From the NCBI GenBank assembly GCA_963658085.1, contig CAVKOU010000008.1, forward strand, positions 16,731 through 80,730: a DNA stretch of 64,000 bases. The letters are read 5' to 3'. The position numbers and the translations under genes are program-made. Below the pieces are notes generated by a model. The model saw only the letters and a list, made by a program, of their open reading frames with translations. It was not told the origin of the DNA and did no database searches. Below, piece after piece: positions 7,886 through 15,528 of this stretch (its first letter is position 1; each line of letters opens with the position of its first letter). Source of the DNA: CAKRJP01 sp963658085 (GTDB lineage Bacteria; Bacillota; Clostridia; Lachnospirales; Lachnospiraceae).

Positions 7886-9038
7886 GCGTCTCACCTCCTT
7901 CTGGATAACCACCTTCCAGGTCATCGTAGTTTACCTCTGGATTAATTTCCGGAATCTCTACATTTACGTAGTTCTTCTTTGGATCTTCTTCATCTGACTT
8001 TGATAACTCAGTTTTTGATGATTCCGTTTTTGGTGTCTCAGCTTTTGGTGACTCAACTTTTGGTGACTCAGCCTCAAAGTCCTGGATACTCTCTACATGA
8101 TTTCCCTGGGTAAGTTCAAGGAATACATCCTCCAAGGTATTCTTAGTCATAGCTAAGGTCCTAAGCGTTTTCTGGTTCTTTGCGAAAGCTCCAAAAATCT
8201 GCTCTCTGATATCCAGATTTCCTTTTACTCTGACAATCACCTTGGTGATTGTCTCGTTCTTTTCTTTTGAGGTGGTGCATTCTATGGACTCGATCGGATC
8301 AAGACTTGATAGGATTCTACGTACCTCTTTTTCTCCTTCTGTAGTTTCAAGCTCTATATAGCCCTTACGTCCAATACTCTCTTCCAATTTTTCCGGTGTA
8401 TCACTGGCCACCAGTTTTCCATTGGAAATAATGATAATATGATCACATACTTCTCTGACTTCTGCCAAAATGTGAGAACTTAAGATTACCGTATGACGTT
8501 TGGACAAATTACGGATCAATTCACGAATCTCGATAATCTGCTTCGGGTCCAATCCAACCGTTGGCTCATCCAGGATGATAATCTCCGGAAATCCTAAAAT
8601 TGCCTGAGCCAACCCCACGCGCTGTCTATATCCTTTGGAAAGATTTTGGATCAGACGATCCTTCACCCCATTAAGCTTTGCCATGGACATCACATTTTCG
8701 ATCTGAGTCTCTCTGTGGGCCTTCGGGATCTTCTTAAGCTCGGCCGCAAACTCCAGATACTCTAAAACTGTCATTTCCATATATAGAGGCGGAATCTCCG
8801 GCAAATAGCCAATGCTTTTCTTTGCCACCTCTGGCTCCTTTAAAATATCATGACCGTTAATCATTACAGTACCTTCTGTAGCTCCCAAATAACCGGTCAT
8901 AATATTCATGGTTGTGGATTTTCCGGCACCGTTCGGCCCCAGAAATCCGTAGATTTTTCCTTCTTCAATCGTGAAATTCAAATGGTCCACTGCCAGGTGA
9001 TTCCCATATTTTTTCACGAGGTTCTCTACTTGAATCAA
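7869..9038 (-). CDS. ABC transporter ATP-binding protein (GldA-like) with repeat tail
   Basis: An ABC ATPase with Walker A GPNGAGKST, signature LSKGYRQRVGLAQ, Walker B IIILDEPTVGLDP and the H-loop SSHIL. The start is read as TTG at 9038, eight bases after AAGGAGG; this choice is by ribosome binding site. The canonical 300-residue domain ends near DVFLELTQGN. After it comes a tail of about 80 residues with repeats of the type ESPKVESPKAETPKTE, encoded by roughly 15-bp tandem repeats at 8013-8075, and an acidic end. The tail is not part of the usual family. It is the first gene of the operon and energises the GldF/GldG-like complex. Confidence 0.9.
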   Translation of the reverse strand: MIQVENLVKKYGNHLAVDHLNFTIEEGKIYGFLGPNGAGKSTTMNIMTGYLGATEGTVMINGHDILKEPEVAKKSIGYLPEIPPLYMEMTVLEYLEFAAELKKIPKAHRETQIENVMSMAKLNGVKDRLIQNLSKGYRQRVGLAQAILGFPEIIILDEPTVGLDPKQIIEIRELIRNLSKRHTVILSSHILAEVREVCDHIIIISNGKLVASDTPEKLEESIGRKGYIELETTEGEKEVRRILSSLDPIESIECTTSKEKNETITKVIVRVKGNLDIREQIFGAFAKNQKTLRTLAMTKNTLEDVFLELTQGNHVESIQDFEAESPKVESPKAETPKTESSKTELSKSDEEDPKKNYVNVEIPEINPEVNYDDLEGGYPEGGETHDSDL

Positions 9039-9093
9039 TCCATTTTCCTCCTTCAAAATAGTGAGGGCTATCCTATTTTCTTTTGATAGCCAA

Positions 9094-9122
9094 TGTCTAT
9101 TCTATGGAAAATCTATGGTCAA
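9094..9122 (-). promoter_or_regulatory. promoter of the GldA/F/G-DUF4340 operon
   Basis: On the minus strand, TTGACC (9122-9117), 17-bp spacer, TAGACA (9099-9094). The -10 element is weak, as expected for an activator-dependent promoter. A 15-bp direct repeat lies just upstream. Confidence 0.55.
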
Positions 9123-9137
9123 TTATTGTTGTACTTA

Positions 9138-9174
9138 TGTTGAAACTGTGAAAGAAATGTGTTGAAACTGTGAA
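9138..9174 (-). promoter_or_regulatory. 15-bp direct repeat with 22-bp period, probable activator site
   Basis: TGTTGAAACTGTGAA occurs exactly twice on the plus strand, at 9138-9152 and 9160-9174. The centres are 22 bp apart, two helical turns, and the nearer copy is about 16 bp upstream of the -35 element of the operon promoter. Position and spacing fit binding of a response-regulator-type activator. Confidence 0.6.
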
Positions 9175-9220
9175 TCCAAACAGAAGCGTTATTTCTCTTG
9201 GTTTTCTCGCAGGTTCCCGA

Positions 9221-9249
9221 TTGTATCCGTAAAAGAAACTCGGTATAAT
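9221..9249 (+). promoter_or_regulatory. promoter of the homocysteine methyltransferase/MTHFR gene
   Basis: TTGTAT (9221-9226), 17-bp spacer, TATAAT (9244-9249). The expected start near 9256 leaves a 5' leader of only about 32 bases. Confidence 0.75.
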
Positions 9250-9287
9250 GGATACAAATTATGCATTTTATACAGGAGTTTTTTCAT

Positions 9288-11078
9288 ATGGATATTAGAG
9301 AATATTTAAAAAGTAAAAAAATAATCACCGACGGCTCCTTCGGCACCTTCTATAGTTCTAATTTTCAGAGCTACGATATGCCTGAAATGGCCAACACAGC
9401 CCATCCGGAACGAGTGCTCCACATCCATGGATCCTATATTCGTGCCGGCGCCAAATTAATCCGCACCAATACCTTCGCCTCCAACACTGCCCTTTTAGCG
9501 GAGGATTTAGATGTGGTACGATCCAATATCAAATCTGCTATTCACTTGGCAAAACGCGCAGTACAAGATTCCAAGGAGGATATATTTATTGCGGGAGACA
9601 TCGGTCCGATCCCAGGCATCGGGAAGCTAAGCGCCAAGGATACCACCGAGGAATATTACGAATTAGGAAAGATTTTTGTATCGGAAGGGCTTAAGATTCT
9701 GACCTTTGAGACCTTTCCAGACATGGTCTATGTCCTTCCGGCTATAAAGAAATTAAAGGAAGAAGCTCCGGACCTTTTCATTATGATGCAATTTCGTTTG
9801 GATCAGTTTGGATACAGCAACTCCGGTATGAACGGAAACAAATTACTAAAGGAAGCTCTCGCAGTTCCGGAAATCGATGCTGTTGGATTTAACTGCGGTG
9901 TAGGTCCCGGTCATATGCAAAAGCTTTTGCAAAAAATGGTATTACCTTCCGGCAAGTATTACATCGCTCTTCCAAACTCCGGATATCCCAAGCGAAGCCG
10001 GGGAACCTTGCAGTACTCCAATACGCCAAAATATTTTGCCGGCAAAGTAGCTGACTTAGCTGATTACGGAATCGACATTGTAGGCGGCTGCTGCGGAACA
10101 AATCCTTCCTATATAAAGGAGTTAACGAAATCCGTTTCCCTGACTCCATCAAAGAAGGAGACTTCCATAACAGATTTACAAGATTCCCATACATTAGCAA
10201 AGAAGACTGGTTTCTTCTACAACGAAAACGGAACACTCAAGGATAAGAAGCTAATCGCCGTGGAGCTTGCTCCCCCAACCAGCGCCAATGACGAAAAATT
10301 ATTGGAAGCTGCTCATATGCTAGAAGCCTCCGGGGTAGATGTCTTAACCTTCCCAGATTCCCCTTCCGGCCGTACAAGAGTGGACTCCGTTCTTATGGCC
10401 TCCAAGGTAAAACTGGCCACCGGCATGACTGTTATGCCTCACATTTGCTGCAGAGACAAAAATGCCATTGCTATGCGTTCTCTCCTATTGGGCGCTCACA
10501 TTAACAATATTCACAACCTGTTGATTGTTACCGGAGATCCTATTCCCTCGGCAGATCGACAGACGGTAAAGTCTGTATTTAACTTCGATTCCGTGGGACT
10601 TATGCACATCACTCAGGATATGAATGAGACAGAATTTCCGGATGCACCTATGTGTTACGGCGGCGCCATTAATCAGGGACGTCTTCGCATCGAATCCGAA
10701 ATCCGAAGAGTTCGCCGTAAAATGGAAGCAGGAGCAGAATTTTTCCTGACCCAGCCTGTATTTTGTAAGGAAGAAGCAGAGAAACTCAGACAGGTGAAAG
10801 AAGCTACCGGTGCCAGAATTCTCTGTGGAATCATGCCACTGATCAGCAGACGAAATGCTCTCTTTATGAAAAATGAAATCAGCGGAATCTATATTCCGGA
10901 TGAGGTAGCAGATCGTTATCCTGAAAAGGGTACAAAAGAAGAAGGGGAAGCCATTGGTATTTCTATTGCCAAAGAAGTAATGGAATATACCAAAGACTTT
11001 GTAGACGGCTACTACTTCTCCTTCCCATTTAATAGAGTTCATATGTTATCTCAAATTCTAGATGTGGATGCCAAATAG
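9288..11078 (+). CDS. bifunctional homocysteine S-methyltransferase / methylenetetrahydrofolate reductase
   Basis: A 596-residue fusion of the YitJ type. The N-terminal half (about 1-285) is a zinc-dependent homocysteine methyltransferase: ITDGSFGTF at the start, GFNCGVGPG, and GGCCGTNP, which supplies the paired zinc cysteines. The C-terminal half (about 310-590) is a 5,10-methylene-THF reductase with VELAPPTSAND, LLIVTGDPIP and FFLTQPVF. Together they could form methyl-THF and methylate homocysteine to methionine. The ATG at 9288 follows AGGAG; an upstream in-frame ATG at 9261 precedes that site and is less likely. The gene is alone and divergent from the ABC operon. Unlike B. subtilis yitJ, there is no room for a SAM riboswitch. 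Confidence 0.93.
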   Translation: MDIREYLKSKKIITDGSFGTFYSSNFQSYDMPEMANTAHPERVLHIHGSYIRAGAKLIRTNTFASNTALLAEDLDVVRSNIKSAIHLAKRAVQDSKEDIFIAGDIGPIPGIGKLSAKDTTEEYYELGKIFVSEGLKILTFETFPDMVYVLPAIKKLKEEAPDLFIMMQFRLDQFGYSNSGMNGNKLLKEALAVPEIDAVGFNCGVGPGHMQKLLQKMVLPSGKYYIALPNSGYPKRSRGTLQYSNTPKYFAGKVADLADYGIDIVGGCCGTNPSYIKELTKSVSLTPSKKETSITDLQDSHTLAKKTGFFYNENGTLKDKKLIAVELAPPTSANDEKLLEAAHMLEASGVDVLTFPDSPSGRTRVDSVLMASKVKLATGMTVMPHICCRDKNAIAMRSLLLGAHINNIHNLLIVTGDPIPSADRQTVKSVFNFDSVGLMHITQDMNETEFPDAPMCYGGAINQGRLRIESEIRRVRRKMEAGAEFFLTQPVFCKEEAEKLRQVKEATGARILCGIMPLISRRNALFMKNEISGIYIPDEVADRYPEKGTKEEGEAIGISIAKEVMEYTKDFVDGYYFSFPFNRVHMLSQILDVDAK

Positions 11079-11168
11079 AAATTATTATAAAAAGAATCGT
11101 TATAAACAGAAGAGCTATAAATAGAATCGTCACATATATAATCATTATATATAGAATCATCACAAAGA

Positions 11169-11201
11169 CAGAAGGCACCGGATAAATTCCGATGCCTTCT
11201 G
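11169..11201 (-). terminator. terminator hairpin between convergent genes
   Basis: Arms CAGAAGGCA and TGCCTTCTG with a further internal pairing. On the minus strand TCTTTGTG follows; a good U-run is lacking on the plus strand. It can serve both the MTHFR gene and the amino-acid transporter operon. The spacer before it holds degenerate repeats of ATAGAATCRTCAC. Confidence 0.65.
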
Positions 11202-11247
11202 CCTACTATATAAGGATAAAGAAAAATATGCGCGTCGTCTAATTCAT

Positions 11248-11976
11248 TTACGCTGCCAAAACCCTTGATAAGAATGTTCTGGTACGCTCTTCCTTCGGAT
11301 CGCTGAATATTTCTTCTGGTTTTCCTTCTTCTACAATATATCCATCTGCCATGAAGATTACACGGTCAGATACATCTCTTGCAAATCCCATCTCGTGTGT
11401 TACCACAATCATGGTCATTCCTTCTTTTGCCAAGGATTTCATAACCTCCAATACATCACCTACAAGCTCCGGATCCAACGCTGAGGTTGGCTCATCAAAG
11501 AGCAATGCCTTTGGTTCCATAGCCAGGGCTCTTGCAATAGCAACTCGCTGTTGCTGTCCACCGGATAATGTATTGGGGTAATTATTGGCCTTATCTGCCA
11601 TACCAACCTTCTCCAAAAGTTCCATGGCCAAGACACGGGCCTCTGCCTTGGTGCAATGCTTTGCCAAAACCGGCGCAAGCATTACATTTTCAAGAACGGT
11701 CTTCAGAGGGAATAGATTAAATCTCTGGAATACCATTCCAACTTCCTCACGGAATCTACGGATGTCATAGGTTCTGTCTGTAATATATTCTCCCTGGTAA
11801 CGGATATCTCCGCCTGTCGGAGTCTCTAACTGATTAATGCATCGAAGAAAGGTACTCTTTCCGGAACCGGATGGTCCAATGATGGTGACTACTTCTCCCT
11901 CTTCTACATTTAAACTAATGTCCTTTAATACTTCCAAATCTCCGAATTTCTTTGATAAATGCTCGACTTTTAACAT
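11248..11976 (-). CDS. polar amino-acid ABC transporter ATP-binding protein
   Basis: A 242-residue GlnQ/HisP-family ATPase with Walker A GPSGSGKST, Q-loop MVFQRFNLFP, signature LSGGQQQRVAIARAL, Walker B ALLFDEPTSALDPE and H-loop VVTHEMGFA. The ATG at 11976 has GAGGTG six bases upstream; a GTG at 11985 is an alternative. The start lies 6 bp after the permease stop, so the two are coupled. It powers uptake of a polar amino acid; the exact substrate cannot be read from the ATPase. Confidence 0.95.
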   Translation of the reverse strand: MLKVEHLSKKFGDLEVLKDISLNVEEGEVVTIIGPSGSGKSTFLRCINQLETPTGGDIRYQGEYITDRTYDIRRFREEVGMVFQRFNLFPLKTVLENVMLAPVLAKHCTKAEARVLAMELLEKVGMADKANNYPNTLSGGQQQRVAIARALAMEPKALLFDEPTSALDPELVGDVLEVMKSLAKEGMTMIVVTHEMGFARDVSDRVIFMADGYIVEEGKPEEIFSDPKEERTRTFLSRVLAA

Positions 11977-11981
11977 AAGTA

Positions 11982-12626
11982 TCACCTCATTTTTCTTTCT
12001 ACCTGTTTCTGTATAATAATTAGGATTGACAATAATACCAAATAGAACGCTGCAATGGTTGTATAGGTTGGTATCATCTTGAAACTTAAAGCTGCGTAAT
12101 TTTGTCCCATATGAGTAATCTCATTTACTGCGATTACTGACAACAGAGCCGTATCCTTTACGGATATGATAAACTGATTAAACAATGCCGGCAGAGCAAT
12201 CTTAAATGCCGGTGGAATAATTACATGAATCAAAGTCTGGGCTCCGGTCATTCCTAAAGACTTGGCAGCTTCCTTCTGTCCCGGGTCAATTCCTAATAAT
12301 GCTCCTTTTACAATTTCTGAAATAAATGCTCCTGAGTTTAGAGCAATAACGGCAATACCTACCGTTGTACTTTTTAGGTCAACTCCTAAAATTTTAGGGA
12401 TAACGAAGTATCCATACAATGCCTGCACCATAAGAGGTGTCGCTCTGATAATCCAAATATATACGTTTGCAATTCCCTTCGTCACAGGGTTCTTTGCCTG
12501 TAAGGCATATCCACATAAACTTCCGATAACAGTACCGATAGCGATACCTACAACTGCAATCAGTAAAGTGACTTTCAGTCCTTCAAATAACATCGGAAGC
12601 AGAACTTTCAAAAAACTTAAATCCAT
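11982..12626 (-). CDS. polar amino-acid ABC transporter permease
   Basis: A 214-residue HisM/GlnP-type permease with about five membrane helices. The EAA loop reads EAAKSLGMTGAQTLIHVIIPPAF, given here only as the positions around residues 138-160. A conserved start MDLSFLKVLLPMLFEGLKVT fits the family. It is one gene of a three-gene importer and follows the binding-protein gene by about 100 bp, with a stem-loop in between. A homodimer is expected because only one permease gene is present. Confidence 0.95.
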   Translation of the reverse strand: MDLSFLKVLLPMLFEGLKVTLLIAVVGIAIGTVIGSLCGYALQAKNPVTKGIANVYIWIIRATPLMVQALYGYFVIPKILGVDLKSTTVGIAVIALNSGAFISEIVKGALLGIDPGQKEAAKSLGMTGAQTLIHVIIPPAFKIALPALFNQFIISVKDTALLSVIAVNEITHMGQNYAALSFKMIPTYTTIAAFYLVLLSILIIIQKQVERKMR

Positions 12627-12646
12627 ATTTCTTCATCCTTTTCTTT

Positions 12647-12680
12647 TCCCCTTCCCGCGAAAGAGATTCACGGGAAAGGT
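12647..12680 (-). other. intercistronic stem-loop between binding protein and permease genes
   Basis: On the minus strand CTTTCCCG and CGCGGGAAG pair around an AT-rich loop and are followed by GGGGAAAAG rather than a U-run. Such hairpins often stabilise upstream mRNA so that the binding protein is made in excess over the membrane parts; that role is inference. Confidence 0.55.
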
Positions 12681-12727
12681 TATTTTTTCTTTTCTACTTC
12701 TAGGTTACATTCAATTTTCTATTTTGA

Positions 12728-13597
12728 TTATTCACACCATGTAGCATATAACTCATCTGTGTATCCTGTCTGGATCAAGTACTCTACTGCTGCATTGATC
12801 TCATCATAGTACTCACAATCTTTAGCAATTGCTACACAATATGGAGCTTGTCCTTGGTTAAACTCATCACCTACAACTGCTAACTTGGTATCTGTTGTAG
12901 TCTTGATGTAGAAGTTTGCTCCAGGACCATCCTGAATAACTGCATCTACCTTACCCTGCTCTAAGGACTCATAAGCAGTTGTGATAGTGTCGTGTACTTC
13001 TAATGTAGTATCCGGAAGATTCTTAGTTGCATAAGTATGAGAAGCGGTTCCTTTCTCAACTGCAACAGTCTTTCCTGCAAGATCATCTACACTTTCAATT
13101 CCTTTGTCATCGTCTGTATTTACCATAACAACCTGACCAGAATCACAATAGATATCTGAGAAGTTCATAACTTCTTTTCTTTCATCTGTTGCACAAAGAG
13201 CTGCGGCACCGATATCAATCTTATCCTCAGCAAGTGAAGTTGTTAATGCGGAATAATCCATTGCCTGGATCTCTCCACCTTTAATTTCAAATCCAAGAAT
13301 TTCCTGAAGCTTATTCAGAAGATCCAAATCGTATCCGATCAATGTGCTTCCGTCTTCATCATAGTAAGTAAATGGACCGAAGAGTCCGGTGGTTCCTACG
13401 CTAAGAGTAACTCCATCAAGAGATCCCTCAATATCCTCCAACTTTACTTCTTCTGAGCCTGATGAAGAAGCTGTGGATTCTGACGATGATGAGCTTGATG
13501 AACTTGAAGAGCTATCATCTGAGGATGATCCACATCCAACTGCCATTGTTCCTACCATTGCGGTAGCAAGTAATACTGCCAAAACTTTTTTCTTCAT
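12728..13597 (-). CDS. amino-acid ABC transporter substrate-binding lipoprotein
   Basis: A 289-residue extracellular binding protein. The start ATG at 13597 has AAGGAGG eight bases upstream. The signal peptide ends in a lipobox (AVGC, about residue 22), so the protein is probably anchored to membrane lipid. A serine-rich linker (about 24-45) follows. The SBP_bac_3 fold shows TVGTTGLFGPFTYYDEDGS-like start segments, YDLDLLNKLQEILG, DIGAAALCATDERKEVMNFS and TVAVEKGTASHTYA. Family members bind polar amino acids; the substrate cannot be named. It is the first gene of the importer operon. Confidence 0.93.
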   Translation of the reverse strand: MKKKVLAVLLATAMVGTMAVGCGSSSDDSSSSSSSSSSSESTASSSGSEEVKLEDIEGSLDGVTLSVGTTGLFGPFTYYDEDGSTLIGYDLDLLNKLQEILGFEIKGGEIQAMDYSALTTSLAEDKIDIGAAALCATDERKEVMNFSDIYCDSGQVVMVNTDDDKGIESVDDLAGKTVAVEKGTASHTYATKNLPDTTLEVHDTITTAYESLEQGKVDAVIQDGPGANFYIKTTTDTKLAVVGDEFNQGQAPYCVAIAKDCEYYDEINAAVEYLIQTGYTDELYATWCE

Positions 13598-13703
13598 ACT
13601 AAGATCCTCCTTATGCTTACGATTTCGCAAGTTCTTTATCCATTCAGATCATTTGTCACATAAAACATTTATACAACGAAAGTTTTCATACAATTTTTCA
13701 TTG

Positions 13704-13743
13704 TATAAAAATAGGCGTTGCAACTTCTTTTTGTTGCAACGCC
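13704..13743 (-). terminator. terminator-like hairpin in the leader of the amino-acid importer
   Basis: Arms GGCGTTGCAAC and GTTGCAACGCC surround an 8-base loop. On the minus strand TATTTTTATA follows; on the plus strand TTTGTTGTTTT follows. It lies about 30 bases after the importer promoter start and 107 bp before the first gene, so it may attenuate the operon or end a short RNA. Confidence 0.75.
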
Positions 13744-13779
13744 TTTGTTGTTTTCAATGTGCTCTCTGAACTTGCTATC

Positions 13780-13808
13780 ATAATACTCTCGGAGGAGACC
13801 GCGGTCAA
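13780..13808 (-). promoter_or_regulatory. promoter of the amino-acid importer operon
   Basis: On the minus strand TTGACC (13808-13803), 17-bp spacer, TATTAT (13785-13780). The palindrome GACCGCGGTC (13797-13806) overlaps the -35 element and spacer, as a repressor site would. Confidence 0.65.
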
Positions 13809-13913
13809 CTGTTAATTTTTACAAAAGAAATCATATGATCGCGGTTTTATTGGGTTATTTTGACTTGTGTAAATGTTTTTCTGTGGATTTTATCTTTTTA
13901 AGAGACTGCGGTC
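13797..13913. promoter_or_regulatory. three copies of a 10-bp palindromic operator-like element
   Basis: GACCGCGGTC at 13797-13806, GATCGCGGTT at 13837-13846 and GACTGCGGTC at 13904-13913 share the pattern GAYYGCGGTY. The first is a perfect palindrome over the importer -35 element. The first and third extend to GGAGACCGC in opposite orientation. The rest of 13598-14017 holds the promoters and a hairpin; no gene was found. Confidence 0.55.
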
Positions 13914-13954
13914 TCCTGTGATTTTACACAATTTTCACAAATATATTTTTTCTC

Positions 13955-13983
13955 TTGACAAATCTCTTCCACTTCAGTATTAT
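13955..13983 (+). promoter_or_regulatory. promoter of tRNA-Leu
   Basis: TTGACA (13955-13960), 17-bp spacer, TATTAT (13978-13983), about 28 bases before the mature tRNA. Confidence 0.8.
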
Positions 13984-14017
13984 ATTACGTGCAGGTCAAA
14001 AACAACCTGTGTTATAC

Positions 14018-14098
14018 GCGGATGTGGCGGAATTGGCAGACGCGCTAGACTTAGGATCTAGTGTCCCCGACGTGCAGGTTCAAGTCCTGTCATCCGCA
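14018..14098 (+). tRNA. tRNA-Leu (UAG)
   Basis: Acceptor arms GCGGATG and CATCCGC, D-arm, anticodon loop CTTAGGA (anticodon TAG), a long variable arm as expected for Leu, and T-loop GGTTCAAGTCC. The discriminator is A and CCA is not encoded. Confidence 0.97.
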
Positions 14099-14102
14099 TA
14101 AA

Positions 14103-14131
14103 AAAGTCGTTAGATTTTATCTAACGACTTT
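14103..14131. terminator. bidirectional terminator after tRNA-Leu and the GGDEF gene
   Basis: Arms GTCGTTAGAT and ATCTAACGAC with flanking A and T runs on either side. It starts a few bases after tRNA-Leu. The GGDEF stop codon, read from the other strand, lies inside the stem. Confidence 0.9.
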
Positions 14132-15361
14132 TTGTTTTCTTTCTTCTTTTCTTTTCTGCTTCCACTTGTACATGTTTTCATCTGCTTCCTTTATGGCTAG
14201 CTCCATGTCATTCTTTCCCGGTTCATAGGCACCATATCCCACAGAAACCGTTGGAAGCAAAGGTTCCATTTCTCTTTTCTTTTCCAGCTTTCTGACAAAG
14301 CGGTGATTAATCGCCTCCATAAGCTCCTCACTAAATCGTTCCTGACAAGGAATAATCACACAGAACTCATCTCCACCAATACGATAACAGGCTCCCTCTA
14401 CCATGGCCATTCCATATACTTCCCTCAATATATCCGCAATGCACTTTAAACACTTATCTCCAAATTGATGTCCATACTGATCATTGATATTTTTAAAATC
14501 ATCCACATCGAAAAACAGCACCATCGTAGGTTTTCGCACACTTCCAATACGGCTTTCATAGCTTCTTCGGTTCAACAGTCCTGTAATCCCGTCTCTGGCC
14601 TCTATAACCCCTGTATAATACATGTAAAAGAAAAGGATCATCAGAGCCATAGCAATGTATGCACAGTGAAGCTCACTGCTTACCATGCTAAATCCCATTC
14701 CTGATACAAACAACAGAATCATCATGGGCATAATCCACTGCCTCTGAGATTGATAACGTTTAGAAAATCTTGTAATCTCCCAAACATAATACAAACCACA
14801 ACCTACATAGAATACCACATAGATCCAATACCAGCCACCGTGATGATAAACATTTGCCTCATCTACATAAAAGATAAATCCTGTAAAACCGGAAATAAAT
14901 TCCAAAAGAGCATGAACAAGCAAAAGCCGAAGAAGTATAATCTGCGTTTTCGTAAGGGTTTTAAACCACTTTATGTAGCTTCTCTTCCCTTTTACTACAG
15001 GTTTTTTCAAATCATTCGATTCTTCTTTTAGTTTCTTTAAATCAGCGTTTTCATCATATAGTTTATCCGTATTCTCAGCTTCCTCAGAGACTACTCCTAC
15101 AAAAAATACTATAATCACCGGGATAAGGGCATGCTCTAGAGCCCTTACAATAATATGCAAATTTTTGAACTGAATAGGCCCACCATTTAAAGTGACTCCC
15201 AGCCACTCAGCGATAGCTGCCACAATGACTACGAAAATAAGACCCGAAAATTCCGTCTTCTTATCCTCTTCTAAAAGCGCATTACCACGAATCATCATTC
15301 GAAGCGTCAGCAACGCCACAATGGCAAAATATATCGTTGTCGAATATTCTAATTCCATCAT
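14117..15361 (-). CDS. membrane-bound GGDEF protein, probable diguanylate cyclase
   Basis: A 414-residue protein. The N-terminal half holds about seven hydrophobic segments, with a charged cytoplasmic loop (about 95-125). The C-terminal GGDEF domain (about 255-405) has FFDVDDFKNIND and an intact active-site RIGGDEF, so c-di-GMP synthesis is likely. The RxxD inhibitory site is not present in front of GGDEF (the segment reads EGACYR), suggesting no product inhibition there. The start is ATGATG at 15361 after GGGAGATA. The stop codon is embedded in the terminator shared with tRNA-Leu. The signal sensed by the membrane part is unknown. Confidence 0.9.
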   Translation of the reverse strand: MMELEYSTTIYFAIVALLTLRMMIRGNALLEEDKKTEFSGLIFVVIVAAIAEWLGVTLNGGPIQFKNLHIIVRALEHALIPVIIVFFVGVVSEEAENTDKLYDENADLKKLKEESNDLKKPVVKGKRSYIKWFKTLTKTQIILLRLLLVHALLEFISGFTGFIFYVDEANVYHHGGWYWIYVVFYVGCGLYYVWEITRFSKRYQSQRQWIMPMMILLFVSGMGFSMVSSELHCAYIAMALMILFFYMYYTGVIEARDGITGLLNRRSYESRIGSVRKPTMVLFFDVDDFKNINDQYGHQFGDKCLKCIADILREVYGMAMVEGACYRIGGDEFCVIIPCQERFSEELMEAINHRFVRKLEKKREMEPLLPTVSVGYGAYEPGKNDMELAIKEADENMYKWKQKRKEERKQKVVR

Positions 15362-15457
15362 TATCTCCCTTCAGCACATCTAAACAAATCGATATGCAAG
15401 GTTTTTCTCATTATTTTTAAGTCTATCACGTCCCTCCCATGAATTCAATTACTATTC

Positions 15458-15504
15458 TTTTTAAAAAAGAAATCGCAGGAATAATTTCAAAACTATTCCT
15501 GCGA
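15458..15504 (-). terminator. terminator after the small exported protein gene
   Basis: On the minus strand TCGCAGGAATA and TATTCCTGCGA flank a 10-base loop, followed by TTTCTTTTTT. It begins 25 bp past the stop codon at 15529. Confidence 0.85.
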
Positions 15505-15528
15505 ATCCAACTTTTCATTCTAAATGTT

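Noticed and set aside
13598..13910. T-box leader for the amino-acid importer or tRNA-Leu
   Set aside because: The ACCGCGG text resembles part of the T-box motif, but AGGGTGG is missing and the palindrome explains the bases.
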